Assembly: GCF_051401765.1 (NCBI RefSeq)
Contig: NW_027480423.1
Location: forward strand, 15,004,001-15,068,000
Direction of reading: 5' to 3'
Length of the DNA stretch: 64,000 nucleotides
DNA from: Calliopsis andreniformis
Taxonomy: Eukaryota; Arthropoda; Insecta; Hymenoptera; Andrenidae
Shown: piece after piece, positions 37,503-50,773 of the stretch
Layout: each line of letters opens with the position of its first letter
How positions within the stretch are numbered: the stretch's first letter is position 1
The notes under the pieces: generated by a model
What the model was told of the DNA's origin: nothing
Databases searched by the model: none
What the model saw: only the letters and a program-made list of their open reading frames with translations
Program-made: the position numbers and the translations under genes

Positions 37503-38870
37503 GACTTCTAAGGCACTAACTATTCGATCTGGTGGAGCAACGCCCTAGAGTGAACCCTAGGTTGCCCGGAACGTAGAATTGTCCATCACTTTCAAACTGG
37601 TTGCAATTATTCCTGTTATATGATGGAAACACTGTTGTATTTTTTTTGCATTATACGGTTCGGGCGTTGACTTCTAAGGCCCTAACTATTCAATCTGTTG
37701 GAGCAACGCCCTAGGGTGAAGCCTAGGTTGCTCGGAAAGTAGAAATGACCATAAGTTTCATACTGGTTGCAATTACTCGTTTTATACGATGGAAAAACTG
37801 TTGTATTTATATTGTATTTTATGCTTCTGGCGTTGACTTCTAAGGCACTAACTATTCGATCTGGTGGAGCGACGCCCTAGAGTGAGCCCTAGGTTGCCCG
37901 GAACGTAGAAATGAAAATAACATTCACACCGGTTGCAATTACTCATGCTATACGATGGAAAAACTGTTGCATTTTTATTGTATTTTATGCTTCTAGCGTT
38001 GACTTCTAAGGCCGTAGCTATTCGATGTGGTGGAGCAACGCCCTATAGTGAAGCCTAGGTTGTCCGGAACGTAGAAATGACCATTACTTTCACACTGTTT
38101 GCTACTAATCATTTTATACGCTGGAAAAGGTGTTGTATTTATATTGTATTATATGCTTCTGGCGTTGACTTCTAAGGCCCTAACTATTCGATCTGGTGGA
38201 GCAACGCCCTAGAGTGAACCCTAGGTTGCCCGGAACGTAGAATTGTCCATCACTTTCAAACTGGTTGCAATTATTCCTGTTATATGATGGAAACACTGTT
38301 GTATTTTTTTTGCATTATACGGTTCGGGCGTTGACTTCTAAGGCCCTAACTATTCAATCTGTTGGAGCAACGCCCTAGGGTGAAGCCTAGGTTGCTCGGA
38401 AAGTAGAAATGACCATAAGTTTCATACTGGTAGCAATTATTCGTTATATACAATGGAAAAACTGTTATATTTATATGGTATCTTATGCTTCTGGCGTTGA
38501 CTTCTTAGGCCCTAACTTTTCGAACTGGTGGAACAACGCCCTAGAGTGAAGCCTAGGTTGCCCGGAACGTAGAAATGACCATCACTTTCACACTGGTTGC
38601 AATTATTCCTGTTATATAATGGAAAAGCTCTTGTATATTTAATGTATTTTATGCTTCGGGCGTTGACTTCTAAGGCCGTAGCTATTCGATGCGGTGGAGC
38701 AACGCCCTAGAGTGACGCCTAGGTTGCCTGCAACGTAGAAATGACCATTACTTTCACAATGTTTCCAATTATTCATTTTATACGATGGAACAACTGTTCT
38801 ATTTATTTTGTATTTCATGCTTCGGGCGTTGACTTCTACGGCCCTAACTATTCAATCTGTTGGATCAAGG
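37503..38870 (+). repeat. Four-monomer duplication (664 bp) and flanking units
   Basis: About 37,514-37,760 recurs at 38,178-38,424, a spacing of exactly 664 = 4 x 166. The rare marker TGCATTATACGGTTCGGG appears only at about 37,648 and 38,312. Positions about 38,426-38,840 also match 43,237-43,650 (29 monomers minus 3). Confidence 0.85.
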
Positions 38871-41800
38871 CCCTATGGTGAAGCCTAGGTTGCCCGGAAC
38901 GTAGAAATGACAATCACTTTCAAACTGCTTGCAATTAATCCTTTTATACGATGGAAAAACTGTTGTATTTTTATTGCATTTTATGCTTCCGGCGTTGACT
39001 TCTAAGGCCCTAACTATTCAATCTGTTGGAGCAACGCCCTAGGGTGAAGCCTAGGTTGCCCGGAAAGTAGAAATGACCACAACTTTCATACTGGTTGCAA
39101 TTACTCGTTTTATATGATGGAAAAACTGTTGTATTTTTATTGCATTTTATGCTTCCGGCGTTGACTTCTAAGGCCCTAACTATTCAATCTGTTGGAGCAA
39201 CGCCCTAGTGTGAAGCCTAGGTTGCCAGGACCGTAGAAGTGACCATAACTTTCACACTGAGTGCTATTATTCGTTCTATACGATGGAAAGACTGTTATAT
39301 TTATATAGTATCTTATGCTTCTGGCGTTAACTTCTTAGGCCCTAGCAATTCGATCTGGTGGAACAACGCCCTAGAGTGAAGCCTAGGTTGCCTGGAACGT
39401 ACAAATGACCATCACTTTCACACGGGTTGCAATTATTCCTGTTATAGGATGGAAAGACTGTTGTATTTTTATTGTATTTTATGCTTCAGGCGTTGACTTC
39501 TGAGGCCGTAGCTATTCGATGTGGTGGAAGAACGCCATAGAGTGAAGCCTAGGTTGCCCGGAACGTAGAAATGACCATCCCTTTCAAACTGATTGCAATT
39601 ATTCCGGTTATATGATGGAAAAACTGTTGTATTTTTATTGCGTTTTATGCTTCGGGCATTGACTTCTAAGGCCCTGACTATTCGATGTGGTGGAACAACG
39701 CCCTGGGGTGAAGCCTAGGTTGCCCGGAACGTAGAAATGACCATAACTTTCACACTGGTTGCTATTACTCGTTTTATACGATGGAAAAACTGTTATATTT
39801 ATATTGTACTTTATGCTTCTGGCGTTGCCTTCTTAGGCCCTAACTGTTCGATCTGGTGGATCAACGCCCTAGAGTGAAGCCGAGGTTACCCGGAACGTAG
39901 AAACGAACAGTACTTTCACACTGTTTGCAGTGACTCCTGTTATACGATGGACAAACTGTTGCATCTTTACTGAATTTTATGCTTCTGGCGTTGACTTCTA
40001 AGGCCCTAACTATTCTATCTGGTGTATCAACGCCCTAGAGTGAAGCCTAGGTTGCTGGGAATGTAAAAATGACCATAACATTCACACTGGTTGAAATTAT
40101 TCGTTTTATACGATGGAAAAACATTTGTATTTAAATTGTATTTTATGCTTCTGGCGTTGATTTCTTAGGCCCTAACTATTCAATCTGGTGCATCAACACC
40201 CTAGAGTGAAGCCTAGGTTGCCCGGAACGTAGAAATGACCATAACTTTCACACCGGTAGCAATTATTCGTTTTATACGATGGAAAAACTGTTGTATTTAT
40301 ATTGTATTTTATGCTTCTGGCGTTCACTTCTTAGGCCCTAACTTTTCGATCTGGTGGAACAACGCCCTAGGGTGAAGCCTAGGTTGCCCGGAACGTACAA
40401 ATGACCATCACTTTCACACGGGTTCAATTATTCGTATTATAGGATGGAAAGACTGTTGTACTTTTATTGTATTTTATGCTTCAGGCGTTTACTTCTAAGG
40501 CCCTCAGTATTCGATCTGGTGGAGGAACGCCCTAGAGTGAAACCTAGGTTGCCCGGAAAGTAGAAATAACCACAACTTTCATACTTGTTGCAATTATTCG
40601 TTTTATACGATGGAAAAACTGTTGTATTTATATTGTTTTTTATGCTTCTGGCGGTGACTTCTAAGGCCCTAACTATTCAATCTGTTGGAGCAACGCCCTA
40701 GGGTGTAGCCTAGGTTGCCCGGAAAGTAGAAATGACCACAACTTTCATACTGGTTGCAATTACTCGTTTTATATGATGGAAATACTGTTGTATTTATATT
40801 GTATTTTATGCTTCTGGCGTTCACTTCTTAGGCCCTAACTATTCGATCTGGTGGAACAACGCCCTAGGGTGAAGCCTAGGTTTCCCGGAAAGTAGAAATG
40901 ACGTTAACTTTCACACGGGATGCAATTATTCCTGTTATAGGATGGAAGGACTGTTGTATTTTTATTGTATTTTATGCTTCAGGCGTTGACATCTGAGGCC
41001 GCAGCAATTCGATGTGGTGGAAGAACGCCATAGAGTGAAGCGTAGGATGCCCGGAACGTAGAAATGATCATAACTTTCATACTGGTTGCAATTATTCGTT
41101 TTATGTGATGGAAGAACTGTTGTATTTATATTGTATTTTATGCTGCTGGCGTTCACTTCTTAGGCCCTAACTATTCGATGTGGTGGAACAACGCCCTGGG
41201 GTGAAGCCTAGGTTGCCCGGAACGTAGTAATGACCATAACTTTGACACTGGTTGCTATTATTCGTTTTATACGATGGAAAAACTGTTCTATAAATTTTGT
41301 ATTTGATGCTTCGGGCGTTGACTTCTAAGGCCCTAACTGTTTGATCTGGTGGACCAACGCCCTAGAGTGAAGCCTAGGTTGCCCGGAACGAAGAAATGAC
41401 CATAACTTTCACACTGGATGCTATTATTCGTTCTATACGATGGAAAAACTGTTATATTTATATTGTATCTTATGCTTCTGGCGTTGACTTCTTAGGCCCT
41501 AATAATTCGATCTGGAGGAATAACGCCCTAGAGTGAAGCCTAGGTTGCCTGGAACGTACAAATGACCATCACTTTCACACGGGTTGCAATTATTGCTGTT
41601 ATAGGATGGAAAGACTGTTGTATTTTTATTGTATTTTATGCTTCAGGCGTTGACTTCTGAGGCCGCAGCTATTCGATGTGGTGGAAGAACGCCATAGAGT
41701 GAAGCCTAGGTTGCCCGGAACGTAGAAATGACCATAACTTTCATACTGGTTGCAATTATTCGTTTTATATGATGGAAGAACTGTTGTATTTATATTGTAT

Positions 41801-44511
41801 TTTATGCTGCTGGCGTTCACTTCTTAGGCCCTAACTATTCGATCTGGTGGAACAACGCCCTGGGGTGAAGCCTAGGTTGCCCGGAACGTAGAAATGGCCA
41901 TAACTTTCAAACTGGTTGCTATTATACGTTTTATACGATGGAAAAACTGTTATATTTATATTGTACTTTATGCTTCTGGCGTTGCCTTCTCAGGCCCTAA
42001 CTGTTCGATCTGGTAGAACAACGCCCTAGAGTGAAGCCTAGGTTACCCGGAACGTAGAAATGACCATCACTTCCATACTGGTAGCAATCATTCGTTTTAT
42101 GCGATGGAAAAACTGTTGTATTTTTATTGTATTTTATGCTTCTGGCTCTCACTTCTTGGGCCCTGACTATTCGATCTGGTGGAACAACGCCCTATGGTGA
42201 AGCCTGGGTTGACCGGAACATAGAAATGACCATAACCTTCAAACTGGTTGCAAATATTCCTGTTATATGATGGAAAAACTGTTGTATTTTTATTGCATTT
42301 TATGCTTCGGGCAATGACTTCTAAGTCCCTAACTATTCAATCTGTAGGAGCAACGCCCTAGGGTGTAGCCTAGGATGCCTGGAACGTAGAAATGGCCATT
42401 ACATTCACAATGCTTCCAATTATTCATTTTATACGATGGAAAAACTGTTGTACTCATATTGTATTTTAATCTTATGGCGTTGAATTCTAAGTCCCTAGAT
42501 ATGCGATCTGGTGGAGCAACGCCCTAGAGTCAAACCGAGGTTGCCCGGAACGTAGAAATTACCATAAGTTTCACACTGATAGCAATTATTCGTTTTATAC
42601 TATGGAACAACTGATGTATTTATTTTGTATTTCATGCTTCGGGCGTTGACTTCTAAGGCCCTAACTATACGATCTGGTTTAGCAACACCCTAGGGTGAAG
42701 CCAAGCTTGCTCGGAACGTAGGACATACCATTACCTTCACACGGGTTGCAATTATTCCTGTTATACGATGGAAAAACTGTTGCATCTTTATTGTATTTTA
42801 TGCTTCTGGCGTTGACTTCTAAGGCCCTATCTATTCGATCTGGTGGAGCAACGTCCTAGAGTGAAGATAGGTTGCCCGGAACGTAGAACTGACCATTACT
42901 TTCACACTGGTTGCAATTATTCCTGTTATACGATGGAAAAACTGTTGCATCTTTATTGTATTTTATGCTTCTGGCGTTGACTTCTAAGGCCCTATCTATT
43001 CGAGCTGGTGGAGCAACGTCCCAGAGTGAAGCCTAGGTTGCCCGGAACGTAGAAATGACCATAACTTTCACACTGGTTGCAATTATTCATTTTATACGAC
43101 GGAAAAGCTGTGGTATTTATATCGTATTTTATGTTTCTGGCGTTGACTTCTTAGGCCCTAACTATTCGATCTGGTGGAACAACGCCCTAGGGTGAAGCCT
43201 AGGTTGCCGGAACGTAGAAATGACCATAACTTTCACACTGGTAGCAATTATTCGTTATATACAATGGAAAAACTGTTATATTTATATGGTATCTTATGCT
43301 TCTGGCGTTGACTTCTTAGGCCCTAACTTTTCGATCTGGTGGAACAACGCCCTAGAGTGAAGCCTAGGTTGCCCGGAACGTAGAAATGACCATCACTTTC
43401 ACACTGGTTGCAATTATTCCTGTTATATAATGGAAAAGCTCTTGTATATTTAATGTATTTTATGCTTCGGGCGTTGACTTCTAAGGCCGTAGCTATTCGA
43501 TGTGGTGGAGCAACGCCCTAGAGTGACGCCTAGGTTGCCCGCAACGTAGAAATGACCATTACTTTCACAATGTTTCCAATTATTCATTTTATACGATGGA
43601 AAAACTGTTGTACTTATATTGTATTTTATTCTTATGGTGTTGAATTCTAAGTCCCCAGCTATGCGATCTGGTGGAGCAACGCCCTAGAGTGAAACCTAGG
43701 TTGCCCGGAACGTAGAAATTACAATAACTTTCACACTGATAGCAATTATTCGTTTTATACGATGTAACAACTGTTCTATTTATTTTGTATTTCGTGCTTC
43801 GGGCGTTGGCTTCTAAGGCCCTGACTATTCAATCTGTTGGTTCAACGCCCTAGGGTGAAGCCTAGGTTGCCCGGAACGTAGAAATTTGCATAACATTCAC
43901 ACCGGTAGCAATTATTCGTTTTATGCGATAGAAAAACTGTTGTATTAATATTGCATTTTATGCTTCTGGCTTCGTCTTCTAAGGTCCTAGCTATTCGATC
44001 TGGTGGGCCAACGTCCAAGAGTGAAGCCTATGTTGTCCGGAACGTAGAAATGACCATAACTTTCACACTGGTTGCTATTATTCGTTCTATACGATGGAAA
44101 AACTGTTGTATTTATATTGTATTTTATGCTTCTGGCTCTCACTTCTTAGGCCCTGACTATTCGATCTGGCGGAACAACGCCCTATGGTGAAGCCTGGGTT
44201 GACCGGAACGTAGAAATGACCATAACCTTCAAACTGGTTGCAAATATTCCTGTTATATGATGGAAAAACTGTTGTATTTTTATTGCATTTTATGCTTCGG
44301 GCAATGACTTCTAAGTCCCTAACTATTCAATCTGTAGGAGCAACGCCCTAGGGTGTAGCCTAGGATGCCCGTAAAGTAGAAATGACCATAGCTTTCATAC
44401 TGGTTGCTATTATTCCGGTTATATGATGGAAAAACTGTTGTATTTTTATTGCATTTTATGCTTCGGGCATTGACTTCTAAGGCCCTAACTATTCAATCTG
44501 TTGGAGCAACG
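38871..44511 (+). repeat. 5.64-kb segmental tandem duplication, copy 1 (34 monomers)
   Basis: The block from CCCTATGGTG at 38,871 restarts at 44,512, offset 5,641 (34 x 166 minus 3). Positions 38,871-42,130 are represented in copy 2. The remaining 42,131-44,511 are not repeated there but hold their own internal echoes: 42,141-42,375 recurs at 44,131-44,365 (offset 1,990) and 42,421-42,640 at 43,581-43,800 (offset 1,160). Around 41,170-41,345 this copy has one monomer (CGTAGTAATGACC, CTATAAATTTTG) that copy 2 lacks. Confidence 0.87.
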
Positions 44512-47500
44512 CCCTATGGTGAAGCCTAGGTTGCCCGGAACGTAGAAATGACAATCACTTTCAAACTGCTTGCAATTAATCCTTTTATACGATGGAAAAA
44601 CTGTTGTATTTTTATTGCATTTTATGCTTCCGGCGTTGACTTCTAAGGCCCTAACTATTCAATCTGTTGGAGCAACGCCCTAGGGTGAAGCCTAGGTTGC
44701 CCGGAAAGTAGAAATGACCACAACTTTCATACTGGTTGCAATTACTCGTTTTATATGATGGAAAAACTGTTGTATTTTTATTGCATTTTATGCTTCCGGC
44801 GTTGACTTCTAAGGCCCTAACTATTCAATCTGTTGGAGCAACGCCCTAGTGTGAAGCCTAGGTTGCCAGGACCGTAGAAGTGACCATAACTTTCACACTG
44901 GGTGCTATTATTCGTTCTATACGATGGAAAGACTGTTATATTTATATAGTATCTTATGCTTCTGGCGTTAACTTCTTAGGCCCTAGCAATTCGATCTGGT
45001 GGAACAACGCCCTAGAGTGAAGCCTAGGTTGCCTGGAACGTACAAATGACCATCACTTTCACACGGGTTGCAATTATTCCTGTTATAGGATGGAAAGACT
45101 GTTGTATTTTTATTGTATTTTATGCTTCAGGCGTTGACTTCTGAGGCCGTAGCTATTCGATGTGGTGGAAGAACGCCATAGAGTGAAGCCTAGGTTGCCC
45201 GGAACGTAGAAATGACCATCCCTTTCAAACTGATTGCAATTATTCCGGTTATATGATGGAAAAACTGTTGTATTTTTATTGCGTTTTATGCTTCGGGCAT
45301 TGACTTCTAAGGCCCTGACTATTCGATGTGGTGGAACAACGCCCTGGGGTGAAGCCTAGGTTGCCCGGAACGTAGAAATGACCATAACTTTCACACTGGT
45401 TGCTATTACTCGTTTTATACGATGGAAAAACTGTTATATTTATATTGTACTTTATGCTTCTGGCGTTGCCTTCTTAGGCCCTAACTGTTCGATCTGGTGG
45501 ATCAACGCCCTAGAGTGAAGCCGAGGTTACCCGGAACGTAGAAACGAACAGTACTTTCACACTGTTTGCAGTGACTCCTGTTATACGATGGAAAAACTGT
45601 TGCATCTTTATTGAATTTTATGCTTCTGGCGTTGACTTCTAAGGCCCTAACTATTCTATCTGGTGTATCAACGCCCTAGAGTGAAGCCTAGGTTGCTGGG
45701 AATGTAAAAATGACCATAACATTCACACTGGTTGAAATTATTCGTTTTATACGATGGAAAAACATTTGTATTTAAATTGTATTTTATGCTTCTGGCGTTG
45801 ATTTCTTAGGCCCTAACTATTCAATCTGGTGCATCAACACCCTAGAGTGAAGCCTAGGTTGCCCGGAACGTAGAAATGACCATAACTTTCACACCGGTAG
45901 CAATTATTCGTTTTATACGATGGAAAAACTGTTGTATTTATATTGTATTTTATGATTCTGGCGTTCACTTCTTAGGCCCTAACTTTTCGATCTGGTGGAA
46001 CAACGCCCTAGGGTGAAGCCTAGGTTGCCCGGAACGTACAAATGACCATCACTTTCACACGGGTTCAATTATTCCTATTATAGGATGGAAAGACTGTTGT
46101 ACTTTTATTGTATTTTATGCTTCAGGCGTTGACTTCTGAGGCCGTAGCTATTCGATGTGGTGGAAGAACGCCATAGAGTGAAGCCTAGGTTCCCTGGTAC
46201 GTACAAATGACCATCACTTTCACACGGGTTCAATTATTCGTATTATAGGATGGAAAGACTGTTGTACTTTTATTGTATTTTATGCTTCAGGCGTTTACTT
46301 CTAAGGCCCTCAGTATTCGATCTGGTGGAGGAACGCCCTAGAGTGAAACCTAGGTTGCCCGGAAAGTAGAAATAACCACAACTTTCATACTTGTTGCAAT
46401 TATTCGTTTTATACGATGGAAAAACTGTTGTATTTATATTGTTTTTTATGCTTCTGGCGGTGACTTCTAAGGCCCTAACTATTCAATCTGTTGGAGCAAC
46501 GCCCTAGGGTGTAGCCTAGGTTGCCCGGAAAGTAGAAATGACCACAACTTTCATACTGGTTGCAATTACTCGTTTTATATGATGGAAATACTGTTGTATT
46601 TATATTGTATTTTATGCTTCTGGCGTTCACTTCTTAGGCCCTAACTATTCGATCTGGTGGAACAACGCCCTAGGGTGAAGCCTAGGTTTCCCGGAAAGTA
46701 GAAATGACGTTAACTTTCACACGGGATGCAATTATTCCTGTTATAGGATGGAAGGACTGTTGTATTTTTATTGTATTTTATGCTTCAGGCGTTGACATCT
46801 GAGGCCGCAGCAATTCGATGTGGTGGAAGAACGCCATAGAGTGAAGCGTAGGATGCCCGGAACGTAGAAATGATCATAACTTTCATACTGGTTGCAATTA
46901 TTCGTTTTATGTGATGGAAGAACTGTTGTATTTATATTGTATTTTATGCTGCTGGCGTTCACTTCTTAGGCCCTAACTATTCGATGTGGTGGAACAACGC
47001 CCTAGAGTGAAGCCTAGGTTGCCCGGAACGAAGAAATGACCATAACTTTCACACTGGATGCTATTATTCGTTCTATACGATGGAAAAACTGTTATATTTA
47101 TATTGTATCTTATGCTTCTGGCGTTGACTTCTTAGGCCCTAATAATTCGATCTGGAGGAATAACGCCCTAGAGTGAAGCCTAGGTTGCCTGGAACGTACA
47201 AATGACCATCACTTTCACACGGGTTGCAATTATTGCTGTTATAGGATGGAAAGACTGTTGTATTTTTATTGTATTTTATGCTTCAGGCGTTGACTTCTGA
47301 GGCCGCAGCTATTCGATGTGGTGGAAGAACGCCATAGAGTGAAGCCTAGGTTGCCCGGAACGTAGAAATGACCATAACTTTCATACTGGTTGCAATTATT
47401 CGTTTTATATGATGGAAGAACTGTTGTATTTATATTGTATTTTATGCTGCTGGCGTTCACTTCTTAGGCCCTAACTATTCGATCTGGTGGAACAACGCCC

Positions 47501-47789
47501 TGGGGTGAAGCCTAGGTTGCCCGGAACGTAGAAATGGCCATAACTTTCAAACTGGTTGCTATTATACGTTTTATACGATGGAAAAACTGTTATATTTATA
47601 TTGTACTTTATGCTTCTGGCGTTGCCTTCTCAGGCCCTAACTGTTCGATCTGGTAGAACAACGCCCTAGAGTGAAGCCTAGGTTACCCGGAACGTAGAAA
47701 TGACCATCACTTCCATACTGGTAGCAATCATTCGTTTTATGCGATGGAAAAACTGTTGTATTTTTATTGTATTTTATGCTTCAGGCGTT
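44512..47789 (+). repeat. 5.64-kb segmental tandem duplication, copy 2 (partial)
   Basis: Collinear with 38,871-42,130. The offset steps from 5,641 to 5,806 near 46,090-46,250, because this copy has one extra monomer (marker GGTTCCCTGGTACGTAC). It returns to 5,640 near 47,000, where this copy lacks the monomer at 41,170-41,345. The match ends at about 47,780, where the 995-bp HOR begins. Confidence 0.87.
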
Positions 47790-48784
47790 GACTTCTGAGG
47801 CCGTAGCTATTCGATGTGGTGGAAGAACGCCATAGAGTGAAGCCTAGGTTGCCCGGAACGTAGAAATGACCATCCCTTTCAAACTGGTTGCAATTATTCC
47901 GGTTATATGATGGAAAAACTGTTGTATTTTTATTGCGTTTTATGCTTCGGGCATTGGCTTCTAAGGCCCTGACTATTCAATCTGTTGGAGCAACGCCCTA
48001 GGGTGTAGCCTAGGTTGCCCGGAAAGTAGAAATGACCACAGCTTTCATACTGGTTGCAATTACTCGTTTTATATGATGGAAAAACTGTTGTATTTATATT
48101 GTATTTTATGCTCCTGGCGTTCACTTCTTAGGCCCTAACTATTCGATCTGGTGGAACAACGCCCTAGGGTGAAGCCTAGGTTGCCCGGAACGTACAAATG
48201 ACCATCACTTTCACACGGGTTCAATTATTCGTATTATAGGATGGAAAGACTGTTGTACTTTTATTGTATTTTATGCTTCAGGCGTTTACGTCTAAGGCCC
48301 TCAGTATTCGATCTGGTGGAGGAACGCCCTAGAGTGAAACCTAGGTTGCCCGGAAAGTAGAAATAACCACAACTTTCATACTTGTTGCAATTATTCGTTT
48401 TATACGATGGAAAAACTGTTGTATTTATATTGTTTTTTATGCTCCTGGCGGTGACTTCTAAGGCCCTAACTATTCAATCTGTTGGAGCAACGCCCTAGGG
48501 TGTAGCCTAGGTTGCCCGGAAAGTAGAAATGACCACAACTTTCATACTGGTTGCAATTACTCGTTTTATATGATGGAAAAACTGTTGTATTTTTATTGCA
48601 TTTTATGCGTCTGGCGTTAACTTCTTAGGCCCTAACAATTCGATCTGGTGGAACAACGCCCTAGAGTGAAGCCTAGGTTGCCTGGAACGTACGAATGACC
48701 ATCACTTTCACACGGGTTGCAATTATTCCTGTTATAGGATGGAAAGACTGTTGTATTTTTATTGTATTTTATGCTTCAGGCGTT
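47790..48784 (+). repeat. 995-bp HOR (6 monomers), copy 1
   Basis: Starts GACTTCTGAGGCCG. One of the six monomers carries a 1-bp loss, ACGGGTTCAATT instead of ACGGGTTGCAATT, making 995 rather than 996 bp. Subtype markers shared with copy 3 are TTATGCTCCTGGCGTTCAC and GGCGTTTACGTCTAAGG. The last monomer has GCGTCTGGCGTTAAC. Confidence 0.9.
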
Positions 48785-49778
48785 GACTTCTGAGGCCGTA
48801 GCTATTCGATGTGGTGGAAGAACGCCATAGAGTGAAGCCTAGGTTGCCCGGAACGTAGAAATGACCATCCCTTTCAAACTGGTTGCAATTATTCCGGTTA
48901 TATGATGGAAAAACTGTTGTATTTTTATTGCGTTTTATGCTTCGGGCATTGGCTTCTAAGGCCCTGACTATTCAATCTGTTGGAGCAACGCCCTAGGGTG
49001 TAGCCTAGGTTGCCCGGAAAGTAGAAATGACCACAGCTTTCATACTGGTTGCAATTACTCGTTTTATATGATGGAAAAACTGTTGTATTTATATTGTATT
49101 TTATGCTTCTGGCGTTCACTTCTTAGGCCCTAACTTTTCGATCTGGTGGAACAACACCCTACGGTGAAGCCTAGGTTGCCCGGAACGTACAAATGACCAT
49201 CACTTTCACACGGGTTCAATTATTCCTATTATAGGATGGAAAGACTGTTGTACTTTTATTGTATTTTATGCTTCAGGCGTTGACTTCTGAGGCCGTAGCT
49301 ATTCGATGTGGTGGAAGAACGCCATAGAGTGAAGCCTAGGTTCCCTGGTACGTACAAATGACCATCACTTTCACACGGGTTCAATTATTCGTATTATAGG
49401 ATGGAAAGACTGTTGTACTTTTATTGTATTTTATGCTTCAGGCGTTTACTTCTAAGGCCCTCAGTATTCGATCTGGTGGAGGAACGCCCTAGAGTGAAAC
49501 CTAGGTTGCCCGGAAAGTAGAAATAACCACAACTTTCATACTTGTTGCAATTATTCGTTTTATACGATGGAAAAACTGTTGTATTTATATTGTTTTTTAT
49601 GCTTCTGGCGGTGACTTCTAAGGCCCTAACTATTCAATCTGTTGGAGCAACGCCCTAGGGTGTAGCCTAGGTTGCCCGGAAAGTAGAAATGACCACAACT
49701 TTCATACTGGTTGCAATTACTCGTTTTATATGATAGAAATACTGTTGTATTTATATTGTATTTTATGATTCAGGCGTT
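48785..49778 (+). repeat. 994-bp HOR copy 2 (alternate subtype)
   Basis: Six monomers, two of them with the 1-bp loss (GGGTTCAATT at about 49,213 and 49,378), which gives 994 bp. Compared with copy 1 it gains the monomer carrying GGTTCCCTGGTACG and lacks the GTTAACTTCTTAGG monomer. It has TTATGCTTCTGGCGTTCAC and GGCGTTTACTTCTAAGG, as in copy 4. Confidence 0.88.
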
Positions 49779-50773
49779 GACTTCTGAGGCCGTAGCTATT
49801 CGATGTGGTGGAAGAACGCCATAGAGTGAAGCCTAGGTTGCCCGGAACGTAGAAATGACCATCCCTTTCAAACTGGTTGCAATTATTCCGGTTATATGAT
49901 GGAAAAACTGTTGTATTTTTATTGCGTTTTATGCTTCGGGCATTGGCTTCTAAGGCCCTGACTATTCAATCTGTTGGAGCAACGCCCTAGGGTGTAGCCT
50001 AGGTTGCCCGGAAAGTAGAAATGACCACAGCTTTCATACTGGTTGCAATTACTCGTTTTATATGATGGAAAAACTGTTGTATTTATATTGTATTTTATGC
50101 TCCTGGCGTTCACTTCTTAGGCCCTAACTATTCGATCTGGTGGAACAACGCCCTAGGGTGAAGCCTAGGTTGCCCGGAACGTACAAATGACCATCACTTT
50201 CACACGGGTTCAATTATTCGTATTATAGGATGGAAAGACTGTTGTACTTTTATTGTATTTTATGCTTCAGGCGTTTACGTCTAAGGCCCTCAGTATTCGA
50301 TCTGGTGGAGGAACGCCCTAGAGTGAAACCTAGGTTGCTCGGAAAGTAGAAATAACCACAACTTTCATACTTGTTGCAATTATTCGTTTTATACGATGGA
50401 AAAACTGTTGTATTTATATTGTTTTTTATGCTCCTGGCGGTGACTTCTAAGGCCCTAACTATTCAATCTGTTGGAGCAACGCCCTAGGGTGTAGCCTAGG
50501 TTGCCCGGAAAGTAGAAATGACCACAACTTTCATACTGGTTGCAATTACTCGTTTTATATGATGGAAGAACTGTTGTATTTTTATTGCATTTTATGCTTC
50601 TGGCGTTAACTTCTTAGGCCCTAACAATTCGATCTGGTGGAACAACGCCCTAGAGTGAAGCCTAGGTTGCCTGGAACATACGAATGACCATCACTTTCAC
50701 ACGGGTTGCAATTATTCCTGTTATAGGATGGAAAGACTGTTGTATTTTTATTGTATTTTATGCTTCAGGCGTT
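49779..50773 (+). repeat. 995-bp HOR, copy 3
   Basis: Matches copy 1 at a spacing of 1,989 bp, including TTATGCTCCTGGCG and GGCGTTTACGTC. Small differences are GGTTGCTCGG against GGTTGCCCGG near 50,335 and GGAACATACG against GGAACGTACG near 50,673. Confidence 0.9.
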
